The notes beneath the pieces were generated by a model. It was not told the DNA's origin, did not search any database, and saw nothing but the letters and a program-made list of their open reading frames with translations. A stretch of DNA of 64,000 nucleotides. Origin: Cheiracanthium punctorium (lineage: Eukaryota; Arthropoda; Arachnida; Araneae; Cheiracanthiidae). This document shows positions 11,247 through 22,404 of this stretch, piece by piece. The stretch covers positions 1-64,000 of the forward strand of contig JAWZYV010013537.1 of the NCBI GenBank assembly GCA_038373885.1, read 5' to 3'. How positions within the stretch are numbered: the first letter of the stretch is position 1; each line of letters begins with the position of its first letter. Both the position numbers and the translations under genes were made by a program.

Positions 11247-12469
11247 ATTTTATTTGTGCGATCTGTTTTGAGAATTAAAATTACTTGAACTATACCAATG
11301 ATTAATAAAAGTCTGATTAGAAATAATAATTATGATTATTAATAATTACCTTTAAAGATAAAATTTAAGTTTACGTACTTATTATTGTGATCTCAATATC
11401 GTCCCCGGGACGTAATTAGCCGCCTAAAATAATATTCTCAGAATTTCTTGTTTTTGTTAAAGCTATTTTTGTAGAAAAAGTAACAAAGAAGTTTTTGACT
11501 GTTCAGAATAATAAAGAAATGTTTCAACTTAACTCTGATGTTTTATTTAATACTTCACTTGGTATATTATTTTAAAAATTTGCTTTTTACACAAAGGGGA
11601 CGTTATTTGGCGAATGTACCTGATATTACGGAAAATGGTATCAAAGCCATTGCATTCGTAAGGCTTTTGATAAAAACTTGAGACCGAAACATTATAGATA
11701 TGACAAAATGTTGAGTTTTTTTTTTATTAGTTGTTAAATTATGAGTTGTTTTTTGATAATTACTAAAAAAGTAAGTTCATACGAACAAGACAGATGATTT
11801 TCAGTGGCTCCCAACGTTTTCGATACATTGATAATTTTTAACCCCAAAACTGTGGCGGTTTCTGTGCATACAGAAACTCGCAATTTCGGTTTATTTGACA
11901 CCGATTTTAATAAACGTCGTTCTTTTACAAAAATCCCATTTTTCCCCCATCCATAAAGCATTATTATAGTTGTATAAAGTCCATACTCATGGACAAGCAA
12001 AGCGCAGCCTGGAAAATATTTCGGGGGAGGGATATGAAACGAGCTATGAGTAAATAAACGGAACTTAAGCTTCATGACATAAAGCTTCTGTTAATAAATC
12101 GGGCAGCTTCGCGGTGGAGGGATATATCCCGCTATCTTCTGGCTACGCCCCTGCTCATAGCAAACATTAGGGGGTAAAGAACGCCATGTTGTTCCATGAT
12201 GTACGTACCATTTTTTAATAGGGTACATTGCATAGTCCATGAAAGTGACTTAAGTTTAATTAGTAGAAATCGGTGTATACTTATGGCCATTAGAGCACGG
12301 ACGGACAAATAGAGACCGTAAACGGTGTCGTGGGACTTCCGACGCTCATGAAAATCGCGGGATTTCCCACTAGAGGGAGGCAGCGATGACCGGACCCACT
12401 TTTCTGAACTCTTCATCTGAACTTGCTGAAGAGCCTCTCAATTAGTGCTTTCTGAACAGGGATATTGTT
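11247..12469. other. No gene seen
   Basis: The 3' part of the pogo-like element ends at 11622. Beyond it, minus-strand frames at 11734-12075 and 12132-12416 look like repeat-derived noise: no splice sites, no known motif. Confidence 0.45.
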
Positions 12470-12815
12470 CGAACTGAAAACTTCAGTATTGCAGCCGATA
12501 AGCCTGCTCCTGATTTATGTACAGCAGGACCTTATTTGGTCTCATTGAAAATTTCCAGTCCATTTAAAAAGCACTTGTATTTTCAAAGGAAAAACTGAGA
12601 GCCAAATAATCAGAAGTCTTTATGGAAAAAATACCTTTGACTATTTCAGGAAGTTTATGTCAAGATTATTTAAAGAAAAAGGTAGCCAAAAAAAAATAAT
12701 TAGAAAAGAGAAAATTAAAACGTGTTGCTGAAAGAGAAAAGAAAAGGCTAATGCAGAAAAATTTAAAGACACTCAAGCGAGGGGTAAGAATTTCGGAGAA
12801 GGTCATCAACTAAAT
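12470..12815 (+). pseudogene. Second pogo-like transposase C-terminal fragment
   Basis: The plus-strand translation includes SSPFKKHLYFQRK, then after frame changes a run of Lys/Glu-rich helices (KRVAEREKKRLMQKN). A short 'PFKKHL(Y/F)(F/W)P' motif followed by a charged coiled tail is typical of C-termini of CENP-B/jerky/pogo-type transposases. Several stops and shifts break it. It differs from the fragment at 10905-11246, so it is a separate insertion. Confidence 0.45.
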
Positions 12816-13346
12816 TCGATGTTTTTTCAATAAAATGTAATTATAAAATATGCTCTGTAAATTTACACGAGACTAATATTTATTTAATGCTCAATTCGAT
12901 CTCCGTTCATACAAAACCAAGACTAGTTCCTCAATAGCCTTTTCTCCTGTGTCAACTATTGAAACAAAAAAGTGTCAACTACTGAATTTTTCCTTTTCAC
13001 TGTGTGTCAACTATTCAATCAAATTTCCTTTTTAGTATTTTTCTTTCTTCTGGTTTACAATCGTCACGAGGAATAAATACTTGTTTTAGTATAATAAAGG
13101 AATAGTCACTATATTTATACCAAGTCATAAAATTTTTCTAAAGTGAACTGGGTCTGATCTATGCGAATGAAAGCAGCGGGGGATTGCTTAACATGTCAGG
13201 CACTGGTACGTTTACCCTATTTGGTTTATCTTTTGAAATTTCTTTTTATGCTTTGTCCTGAATGGAATCCAAGGGAGGGGATGTGTAGCTATATGTACAT
13301 TTGCAGCATCGAGCAGAAGAAAATTAAGGTCTAAACTTATACTCAC
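12816..13346. other. No gene seen (proposed intron)
   Basis: AT-rich. A direct repeat of GTGTCAACTA(C/T)T occurs near 12950-13015. No other feature. Confidence 0.5.
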
Positions 13347-13412
13347 GTAACATTTTTGAAGTTTTTCAGCCTCTTCTTGATCTTCTGGATCCAGGCTCAA
13401 GTGGAGTTTAGT
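13347..13412 (-). CDS. Candidate host exon (exon 4 of proposed gene)
   Basis: On the minus strand an acceptor (AATTAAATTTCAG, 13413-13425) precedes a 66-base open segment that ends at a strong GTGAGT donor (13341-13346). It encodes 22 residues, TKLHLSLDPEDQEEAEKLQK then CY, with phase 0 at both ends. The acidic, helix-prone composition and the good borders set it apart from the surrounding AT-rich sequence. It lies just outside the Helitron that starts at 13565. Unknown family. It fits in phase between the candidate exons at 16789-16833 and 4688-4740. Confidence 0.5.
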
Positions 13413-13564
13413 CTGAAATTTAATTTTTCAAATTAAATAAATGCATGCTAAACTGAAAAAAAAGTTATTTCAAAACTTTACAATGCCCAGTTAATATTTC
13501 ATTCAAAAATGAGTATTGAGACTGTTATTCTAATTTTGAATATTGTATAATATATATATATATA

Positions 13565-15423
13565 TCGCTACTTATTATAAAAGAAGAGGTCTGTGTGTGT
13601 GTGTGTGTCTGTCGGCGGCGTTACATAAAAAAGCCTATACCTAGAAACACCAAATTTGGTACTCGGGAAGATCTAAACATGTAGTTGTGCACCTCGAAGC
13701 GATTTTTTTCAAAATTCGACCTAGAATTTTTTTTATTTTATGTTTATTGCAATTTTTGGCATTTTTTCTCGTCTATTTCGTAATAACGGCGGAAATTACG
13801 CTTGCAGCAAAACGGCATTTGTATCATCGGATAGAGGAGAAAATTTTCTTTTAAAAACAGTTTGTTCTGAATACGTAACATGATTTACCGAGTTTTAGAA
13901 ATTTTTTTACTAAGCATCTGTTTGCGAATTTTTCCGTAAAATAATTTTAAAACTGTCGCATCTTAAATTCTATCCGTCATAACTCTTTGATATTTTGAAA
14001 GATCGTGAAACATTTTTGTCTCCCTCTTTTAAAATGAAAATGAAAAAATTATGTCAATTAGATGATCTTTTACGAATTTTAATACAACCTAATGTTTAGA
14101 ATTTAATAGCATCAAGGCGATCTTACGCCATTCATTACATTACGATCATGGCACGAGAATTTATATTGGGTTGTTGCCACAAAAAAAGATTAGAAAAATG
14201 GGGTTTTTTCAACAAATGGAGTTTTTAAATGGGATATCGGAATTTCAATTCGCAAGTGAGGATCTATGACGTCAAATGCTTTAAGATACGTAAAAATTAC
14301 ACTACAATTTTAACGCATTTATCCCTGCTCTCTTTTTTAACACAAGGAGGTGATATTTTGATTAAAACTTACTTTAGAAATAAACTGAGACATTCATGAT
14401 TATTATTATTATCAGTGGTATTTTAATATGTTGCTTATTTAAAAATTGAAATGTCTTAACGCAGCTGAAAATGTTCATTTTAAAAGTTACAAAGTTTGTT
14501 TTAAAGCGCGATATATTAAAATTTTTCTATTTATTTATTTTTTTTTTTCGCATTTAATTATGTCGCAGGCATATATGTTTCCTAACATATGCATGTTGCG
14601 ACTATAGTTTTATTTTAACGTGGAATATGTTCCTCCATAGTGTCCCATTCCTATATAAAGCTAAAAAGTTTTCAACGTCGTTCTAAATTTTAATATGATA
14701 CTGTTTAAAAGCTACTGAGCGAAATATCAAACTCCCTCAACCAACCGGGGTATCTTTTAGGGCAGTTAAACAGTGAGATCATAAATTGTAAAAAATTCGT
14801 GAAATTTGTAAACTCTGCAACTCTAACGTCCTGTCACAGTTATAGCGATTCTAAATAGCGATTATTATTATTATTAGTGGCATTTTAATCCGTTGCTTCT
14901 TTAAAACTGTTTATAGGTTTTCGAATATATGCATGTTGCGAGTATAGTTTTATTTTAACGTTGGATTACGTTCCTCCATAGGGGTACTTTATAAAGCAAA
15001 AAATATTTTTCAAAGTCTTTGTAAGCTTTAATAAGATGCCGTTTGTAAACTATTGTGCGAAAAATCCAAATTAACTCCCTGAACCAACCTGGGTATCTTT
15101 TACGACAGCTAAACAGTGACGTCATAAAAAAAAAAAAAAAATGTGTGATATTTGCAAACTCTGCAACTGCTCTCTTCAAACCGCTAAGCTTTTCACTTTT
15201 CTGATCGCGAATGACACTGCGATCAGAAAAAAGGTGACACTGACATAGTTTTTGAGTCATTATATTGCAATGATGCCAGGTTAGTACTCATGACGCAAAC
15301 TTTACATCTAGAGTCAAATAATTTTGGTTTTAGTTTAGATTTCACACCACTGGAATTAATTGGGATTACACATCTTTAAAATTTTTTCGTTTACTACCGT
15401 GCGAAGAAGGGGAACTCATCTAG
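13565..15423 (+). mobile_element. Non-autonomous Helitron
   Basis: The left end is A|TC: TCGCTACTTATTATAAAAG, the AT-rich start common in animal Helitrons. The right end is ACCGTGCGAAGAAGGGGAAC, then TCATCTAG|T. It has the terminal CTAG, the following T, and a GTGCGAAG word typical of animal Helitron 3' ends. There are no terminal inverted repeats, as expected. There is no Rep or helicase coding sequence in 1.86 kb. Shortly after the start come (GT)n and a conserved block (CATCGGATAGAGGAGAAAAT, 13836-13855) that recurs at 45542-45561. The 3' hairpin is eroded. Confidence 0.7.
14395..15180. repeat. Internal direct duplication in the Helitron
   Basis: Segment 14397-14830 and segment 14863-15175 share the order ATTATTATTATTAGTGG, ATATGCATGTTGCGA, TATAGTTTTATTTTAACG, TTCCTCCATAG, GGGTATCTTTTA, AAACAGTGA and CTCTGCAAC. 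The second copy is shorter because the middle is deleted. The offset is about 350-470 bases, changing through indels. Confidence 0.75.
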
Positions 15424-15639
15424 TATATATACCAAGCAAGAAAGAAGTTGCCCACTTCAGAGGGCTCTATAACGCATTCTATTGGTCCAAATAAGATAAA
15501 ATTTGAACTAAGGGTAATTCAAATGATGCGCTTATTATTTATTAAATAAAGACTATTAGTATAACAATGAACCAGTAAGTGGCTCTGCAATACACATAAA
15601 CGTATTTTATACACTTTATAATTGTTAAATAATATAAAA

Positions 15640-16735
15640 AAACTTTAAAACCGCTCAATATATCCCCCTTCATGTTCAACAATGTGCTCTAATTGTAGAA
15701 CCATACTTTCCACAGCTGACGAGAGTGAGTCTGCAGGAATATCAAGAACATGGAACTGAATGCTGTCCTTCAGATCTGGCTCAGGTGTTGCCCTTTGACG
15801 GTAGATCTCGCCCTTCAGAAATCCCCACTACCAAAAGTTGTACGGGCGTTATCTGGCGAAAGCGGGGGCCATACTATTGGAAAATAACGGCTGATTACCG
15901 GTGCATTTGTGAAATGCTGTCTTAGCAATTGCAGTAGACGACGATCAATGTGAGGAGGTGTTACCATCTTCCATGAGAATGATGTCCTGAAGACATCCTC
16001 ACTCAAGAAGATGTGGAATTTCAATATTCCTCAGGAAATCACGGTACCGTTGTCCTTTAACGGAGCATGTTTGCATTCCATTTGCAGTTATCGCCTCAAA
16101 AAATACGGTCCAATGATAATGGTAGCCGTAAAACCACACCATACTGTCACTTTTTCAGGATGTAAAGGCTGTTCCATGATAACGTGTGGGTTTTCCACTG
16201 CACAAATTTGACAGCTATGGGTATTAGTTTGCTCATTGAGGCAACAATGGGTTTCAACGCTTCACAGAATGTTCCACGGCCAAGCGACATCAACCACCAT
16301 TCGCGCAAGGAACTAAAATGCAAAAGTTTTACAAACCTCAGAGTCCCTGTCCTGTAGTTAGTGCGCAGGCTTGAATTCATAGTGATAAAAATGCAAAATC
16401 CGCCGTAAACTTTTCCGTACAGTGGAATGATGCATATCCACTACGCGGGATACAGTTGGTACGCTCACACTACCATGCGGCGACTGACTGCTGGCTTCAA
16501 CGACCGCTGTAGCCCTGTTTTCAACGCTAGAAGACAGGATTTACTTTCGTCCTCTGCTAGGAAGAATGCCAAGTTGAAAGGTCGTTTCAAATTGTTGTAT
16601 CATCTTCCGTAAAGCATATGGTGACATTGGACCTCTTTGTATCCGCTTCCTACGACAGAATTTTTTAAAGCTGCAACGGAGCTATGCAGCTTCTATCCAG
16701 CTTGCTTAGCAAATTAAAACAGTCAAGTAAAAGCA
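15640..16735 (-). pseudogene. Tc1/mariner-superfamily transposase, dead copy
   Basis: Minus-strand reading starts with an HTH region near 16600 (RKMIQQFETTFQLG), then 'VPTVSRVVDMHHSTVRKV' near 16420-16470, a second DNA-binding helix. Further along are LRLPLSLDRIF, the eroded central DDE region, then near 15850 'ITPVQLLVVGISEGRDLP' in a shifted frame, where active relatives read D-x-TP-x-DF-x-LWG-x-LK. Many stops and shifts break it, so no protein is made. The region is about the size of a 350-residue transposase. Terminal repeats were not located. Confidence 0.6.
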
Positions 16736-16788
16736 TTACTCTGTAAGTAAATTAGAATCGAACTATAATTTATGATGGAAATACTTAC

Positions 16789-16833
16789 GTGATATTCTTT
16801 GAGAACAACATTTCCATTAGAGAGGCACGTATC
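16789..16833 (-). CDS. Candidate host exon (exon 3 of proposed gene)
   Basis: On the minus strand, an acceptor (TGCAATACTATTTTGTAG) precedes a 45-base open segment that ends at a GTAAGT donor (16783-16788). It encodes DTCLSNGNVVLKEYH, phase 0 on both sides. It lies just beyond the dead Tc1/mariner transposase, in a non-repetitive pocket. It would fit in phase between the exons at 31.7 and 13.4 kb. It is short and the acceptor tract is not strong, so chance is a real alternative. Confidence 0.4.
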
Positions 16834-17238
16834 CTACAAAATAGTATTGCAGAATATGAATCCGTAGTAATCTTCAATATACACATAAATATTTTTAATA
16901 CATGTAATAATTTACATACACATAATAGGAAATCCGGATCTTCTTATATCTCTTTTCAACATAGCCAGATCGCAAAATAAAAAGAGCAAAGAAAAACGGG
17001 GTGTGGCTGTCTCGTGGACACAGCCACATTTTTTACACGAATACGTGTACGTAACGTGTCATATCTTCTTCGGGTTTTATGGGATTCAGGAAAGAAATTA
17101 TGTAAGCAAATGATTACTGCGTTATAACTTTATTAATGATAGGCCTGCGATACGAAAAGTACAAAACAAATGGCAAATCACAACAACAAATGGCAAATAA
17201 ATGTTCAATCAATCTAGGTAGTACCTTGTTAGTCTATG
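16834..17238. other. No gene seen
   Basis: AT-rich. A short inverted pair GTGTGGCTGT...ACAGCCACA lies near 17001-17027, with nothing coding. Confidence 0.5.
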
Positions 17239-17927
17239 AGCCAGCGACCGCCAGACCTTCGTCATAGTATAAAAGCTGAAACTTTCTCTTCGCATACCCC
17301 CAACAGAGGTAGTAACAATCGGCCACTATAAAGTTTTTATGATCGTGGCTTTGGCAAGTAACAGGTGCCAAAGGTGTCTAAAATTGTCGAAAATTTCGTC
17401 ATTTCATAAAGCTTCATTTTTTTATATGCTCTTCTTCGCAGTACTAGAAATCCCCTGCCAGACACTTTTCCATCGTGCAAACCCCCGCCAGACAATCTCA
17501 AAGTCATGGAAAACTGTTGTGTTCGTAAACTCACGCGACGAAGTACTAGAAGCTGTCACAAAGTGCCAAGCACATTTTATACTGATACTTCTGAACTTTC
17601 TTACGCGCAAACTTTTTTGCAGCGCGCTCGTAATAGAATTACGTTTTTCAAGAGTTTGAGGTTGTATGGCGGGAGTTTAACACGATGGAAAGTGTCTGGC
17701 AAGGGATAAAGTGATTTCTAGTACTGCGAAGAAGAACATATAAAAAAATGAAGCTTTATGAAATGACGAAATTTTCGGCAATTTTATACACCTTTGCCAC
17801 CTGTTACCTGCCAAAGCCACGATCCTCCAAACTTTAGAGTGGCCGATTGTTCATACCTCTGTTGGGGGGTATGCGCAGAGAAAGTTTCAGCTTTTATACT
17901 ATGACGAAGGTCTGGCGGTCGCTGGCT
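17239..17927. repeat. Large foldback element, 690 bp
   Basis: Left arm 17239-17505 (GAGCCAGCGACCGCCAGACC onward) pairs with right arm about 17663-17927 (ending GGTCTGGCGGTCGCTGGCTC) along roughly 265 bases each. By eye about nine in ten positions pair, with small indels. The centre of about 160 bases is unpaired. Frames in the arms are palindrome artefacts. A transcript through it would form a long hairpin. No target duplication seen. Confidence 0.85.
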
Positions 17928-18299
17928 CTTGCTCTATGTGCTGTTGGAGAAGTTACCATGTAAGACAAATCAAACTGGCTGAGCTTCAAGTCGGACAATG
18001 AGCGGTCCTGCGAGTCGAATATCTCCGACATGAAAGTCTGCGCATTTCATGGTTGGTGTAGTGAGTTGTCGCTCGTATTTGAAAATAATCTTTGGAAAGA
18101 TATTAGAAAAAATAAGTGATGTTTTTAGAATGCAGGGTGATATCAGAATAACAGTATACATTTGAAAAACTAATAATTCACGGAATAATGTCCGGATTAG
18201 AGAAGTAAAATTGACACACATGCTTGGAAATTACATGGGGTTTTATTGGAACCTCCAAAAAATGTTCAAAAAATGGCCAAGAGATGGCGCTGGACAGCA
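17928..18299. other. No gene seen
   Basis: No supported feature; moderate AT content. Confidence 0.5.
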
Positions 18300-18640
18300 A
18301 AACGTCAAGTGACGCTGCATGAAGCCGGATTCTTACTGGCAGTATGCACCGCTAAGACGCCGCAATGACGTCACGTGGCGAAGCAACACGGCGCCCGCGC
18401 GGCGAGCGCCGAGGGTTTGCGCATTATCTGGCGAGAACAGATATTCCGCAGCGACCGCAAAGCTACAGCCAATTACAGAAGAGCTTTTACAGCTGCAGCT
18501 AATTACAGAAGAGCATTGGTGTATTTACTTGCGGCAAGGAAAGTCGCCGCGAGGACAGCCAACGGTCCAAAACGGCGAAACAGTACGGCATGGTTGCGGT
18601 GCGGCGCGGCAGATATGAATCCACCTTGAGAACCATAAAA
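18300..18640. other. CpG-rich island with CRE/E-box, possible promoter
   Basis: The GC and CpG content rises sharply against the AT-rich flanks. TGACGTCACGTG at 18366-18377 is a CRE joined to an E-box. A direct repeat (AATTACAGAAGAGC, twice between 18470 and 18515) follows. Two overlapping plus-strand frames are open because stops are rare in GC-rich sequence, and I do not call them genes. It could be a host promoter and first exon, or a MITE of foreign composition. Confidence 0.4.
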
Positions 18641-18729
18641 TGAACGGTAATAAGAGAGGGAAACAGATGCACCAGTATTCGCTGCATGTATACCTTACCA
18701 GAAAAGGCACTGTTAGTGAAGCTGTACAT

Positions 18730-21700
18730 TAGGGCGGTCCAAAAAAGGCCGATTTTAACTTTTTATTTAGTTTTTTCAGTCTCACCCTCTAAATTTGTTC
18801 CTTTACAGTAGAAAAAAATGTTAGAAAAGTTTGAATAAAAAAAAAATATATTTAAAGATAGCTCAAGGCGGTTGAAGTTGCACAGTTGCATGTAAAATTG
18901 TGTTAATACTGATGATACCAAAATGACAGAATTTTAATATTAAATTAATCAATTAAATTTTAATTAACACAAATGCATTTCAATTTGTCAAGTCCTTTTT
19001 TCTGCTATCAGAATAGGCTTTTAGATGATCATCGACAACTTTCATCAAAACTTGAAGATTGAGATTCGCTTCGTGTAAGTCCAGTATATTCTTTTACCAA
19101 TGCAATACCTCTCTCAGCATGATCATTTACAACATTTATAGCCTGAACACATTTTAAGGCAGTGCAGTAATCGAAATCAGAGTTCCAGTGTTCAGGGTCT
19201 ACTCGGAGGAATCCATGTGGTATATTCATTACTTTGAGGAGCTCGAAAGACTTGCGTTACAAATTCCTCAAACTTCCTTTCATGGAAAGTTTCAAGGTAA
19301 ACTGTTATCCTTTTCTCAGGATTCTTCGTGCCTTTTTGATCTTTTAGGGCTTCAATTACCGTTTTTTTTTTTTTTTTTGTCGAAAGAGGTAACTGGCTGT
19401 GAAAAAGAGACAGTGCAGAAAGATCTTCAGACTAATACCACGGATGCTTTCCAAACTTTTCTGATGCAGCTTTTGAAATTCCTTGATGAACCTTGGAATA
19501 GTCTAAGAAACTATTCATCATTTGAAAATAATTGTATGGCGAGGTTTCAGTAACTGAAGTAGTCATCCACGCTTTAAAGTACACTCTGATTATAAAAAAA
19601 CATAGACATCGCATAGACCACATTCCTCATTTTTTGCGAGTATAATTGTGATTTTAAAGATATATATCTTCAAAGAATATATCACCTTAGACATCCAACA
19701 AGCATGGTGCATTGCTCCTGGGTGCCTGAAACGAATTCCTCTGGCAGGTATCCCTCCAAGGAAAATAACAACAAGTTCTAGAAATTCTTGATAATCATTT
19801 CTTGTTATAAGTGGTAATTCCTGTCTAGCAGCGAACTCTAAAATGTCATCTTTTACATCTTGCACAAGGGATAAAATATTATCATATTTCACACCTGCTT
19901 CAAATTTGTCTCTATTTAGGAACTCCCACAAATCTTGGAAACGTTTGAATAAAGGTACTTCTGGGCATGAAGAAGTTCCTAAAGCAATATGAAAAACTTT
20001 TCCAAAGATAAGCTCCATAATATGATGATGGCAGGCAAAATAAAAAATTTCTTTCCCAACTTTTTCTTTAAAAGAACACAAGCACCTTTATCCTTTCCAC
20101 TATTTGTGGAAGTTGTATCAAAGCTCATTCCAAATACTTGGTCAGCAATATTCCATTCTTTCAGAGCTTCGTAAACTGCATGGGCTTGTGCATCACCTGT
20201 TCCTGAAGGAAGTTTAGCAACAGAGATTAACTGCGAAATCCAATTTCCAGACACTCAAATTGGCAGTCTGTCTGTTTTCTCTTTGGTAGTTAAAGTTAGT
20301 TCTGGTAACGTTTTTCATTCCCAGTGTATAATCAGAGGAACATTAGTATGTAGTTGTGATTTTACTTAGTTGACTTGTTCAATTCTATTGCTGATTCTTT
20401 GTCGGCGAATTGAACTTCTGCTTAGGCTGACATCTCTCACATCAATATCCAAACTCTTGGCAGTTTCTGCAACCACAAACATAGCTTTTCTGTCATACTT
20501 TTGTCCTATCTGGAGCTGCTGTTAATTCTGGTGTTATAATGTTGTAAAGTCCTTTTTTAACTTTTGATGGACCAGGACCCGGTGTTGCTCTGTCATCTTC
20601 AAACAATTCTACTGTCTTTTCAGTATCATTTTCATCTTCATCTGAGTTATTTATAAAATCTAATACTGTTTCCTGCAAATCTTTCATGTTCTGTAATTTC
20701 TTGTTCAGAAGGCTTTTTCTTTTTATCAGCAAGTTTTTCTTTCTGAAAAAGATTTCTATAAACCACTAATCATTGATCCTCGTCTTCCATCTTCCCGCTG
20801 AGCTAGCAAGAAATCTCTATCTTCAGCTATTTTTATTATGTCAAATGCATTGGCATGGGCAATATCAAATAAATTATTTAATTTTGAAGAGAATACACTC
20901 TCTTTGGTCTTTTGATTGGGGGTTTTACATCCTTTGTTCTTCTTTAACAATCTCCATTCTTCAAACAGTTTCTCTAATTTTTTTGACAATGCTGTGGATC
21001 CCGCATGGGAATTCTGGCTTTCACCAAAACTTTGCGATCTCGGCTATTGTTACCTTAGATGCTTCTTGCACTGTAGCTTTCAACTCAATATGGTGATGAA
21101 GAAGAAATTTCAATGTCATACCTATTTAGGGCAATTTATTACCGCTAAGTTTATTCAGAGTATTTCCGAGAAGTTAAACTTCAATTTTAGATCTTGTTTC
21201 CATGTTTCTAATGCAGAACAACCAAACTAAGAACAAAACTAAATAAACCTAAATCAGATGGTTGCAGTTAAGGTTGCATGGTTACAAATTAAAGGGTTAA
21301 TTAAATCTAAAAATACAGTTGTAGGAAAACTTAATAAAAGTAACTTTAAAAAACTAAATATTATAATTTAAAGACCAAAAAATAATTTACAACTACCACC
21401 AACTGAAAGCCCCCCCCCCCCAAAAAAAAAATGTTCTCAAAGTCTGGTGCCGCCATCTATGAGAGTTAAGTGGAATACTGGAATATAACAGGTATACAGG
21501 TACTGTAAGTGCTAAAAATACTTTTAAATTAACTATTAATTTACAAATGATATATTTTTTTGTGTAATATATATAAACAAGTTTTAAATACATTAAAATA
21601 ATTTTTATATATTGAAATGAGAGATGTTTTTCTAAATAATAAAAGCAAAAAACAACAAAATGACCTCAAATTATGAAACTTTAGCTTCCTTGAGCTACCT

Positions 21701-21815
21701 CTAAATATTGTTTGTTAGTGATTAAATTTTGCCATTATTACTTTTAGGTATATTGAAACAAATTTGGAGGGTGAGAACATAAAAATTCAAAACTTCAATA
21801 TTTTGGATCACCCTA
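18730..21815 (-). mobile_element. hAT-like DNA transposon with 8-bp duplication
   Basis: Ends read TAGGGCGGTCCAAAA on the left and, reversed, TAGGGTGATCCAAAA on the right. The similarity continues inward to TCTCACCCTC(T/C)AAATTTGTT. Flanks are CTGTACAT (18722-18729) and CTGTACAC (21816-21823), a 7-of-8 target duplication. An 8-bp duplication and a TAGGG start point to a hAT-type mechanism. The 3.09-kb interior codes on the minus strand for a broken protein with an FDTT motif. I am sure of the element, less so of the superfamily. Confidence 0.75.
19029..21100 (-). pseudogene. Broken transposase-like gene of the 18.7-21.8 kb element
   Basis: Reading down the minus strand, the recognisable blocks are, in order: KKLEKLFEEWRLLKKNK and a Lys-rich helix near 20.9 kb; an acidic Asp/Glu stretch near 20.6 kb; SFDTTSTNSGKDKGACVLL near 20.1 kb; ACHHHIMELIFGKVF and LFKRFQDLWEFL near 20.0 kb; RFRHPGAMHHACWMSK and YSLKIYIF near 19.7 kb; and ALKCVQAINVVNDHAERGIA near 19.1 kb. 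This set and order match a transposase-like family I know from arthropod and cnidarian genomes, usually annotated as uncharacterised. The FDTT Asp, the following acidic residues and the late 'NDHAERG' Glu could be catalytic. At least five frame changes or stops separate the blocks. Confidence 0.6.
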
Positions 21816-22404
21816 CTGTACACCGTCCAAAAAAAGTATTTCAGCAAGAGAGAAAATTCCTATTTTAGATTTGAGTTCTTTTCCGTTATCTCGTTACCAG
21901 CCAAATTTGGCGATTTTATTCGGTCGATCAGGCCGAAGCTTGGCGACAACATTTTCTGATGACCCATCCTCGTTTGCGCGCCTATCTTCATTTTTTTGGT
22001 AACCCGGATTCTTAATGCGTAGTATCAGCGCGACTGTTTCAGAAGGAAAGCAAAATGTATTATACGGCGCACTCTTTGTACTAATCCGCGACTGTGTTAT
22101 GTATTAGTACGCAAACGTGTAGTTCCTTCTGCGTAGTAGTGTGCGAGCCATTTTCATTTTAGTTTCGAATTTTTCGTCTAGTGTGACGGTCATTCCTCCT
22201 TAGAATAAGAGCGGAATTAGGCCGTTTTTGTAGAAGTTTCTTATGTAACTGAAGTATTGGATAACTTAATTTTAATGAAAGTTTATATTTTCAGTTAAAG
22301 GACTTGATTTAGTAGTAGTTGAATGATTTGTTTGTGGTTTTGAATTGTCTGTTGAATGTTTTTTAGTGTATTTGAATTGTGCTTTGTTTGGATTGTATTA
22401 TAAT

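Larger units (their letters stand above)
5227..11622 (+). mobile_element. Probable pogo/Tigger-type DNA transposon, decayed and heavily inserted
   Basis: The left end (5228 onward) reads GGTACAGTCGCAAAATTACG followed by TCCCC. The reverse complement of the right end (11595-11622) reads CAGGTACATTCGCC, then AAATAACGTCCCC. That is about 25 bp of matching terminal inverted repeat, of the CAG-starting kind seen in pogo-type elements. Between them are an internal promoter-like block near 6040-6118 and a C-terminal transposase block at 10905-11246, both plus strand and in the right order. A 6.4-kb span is too long for one element, and several later insertions explain the excess. Flanking TA is not preserved clearly. 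Treating both ends as one element is inference. Confidence 0.5.

Noticed and set aside
11734..12416. Two minus-strand frames of 113 and 94 codons
   Set aside because: They sit in repeat-like sequence near a transposon boundary and lack splice sites or known motifs.
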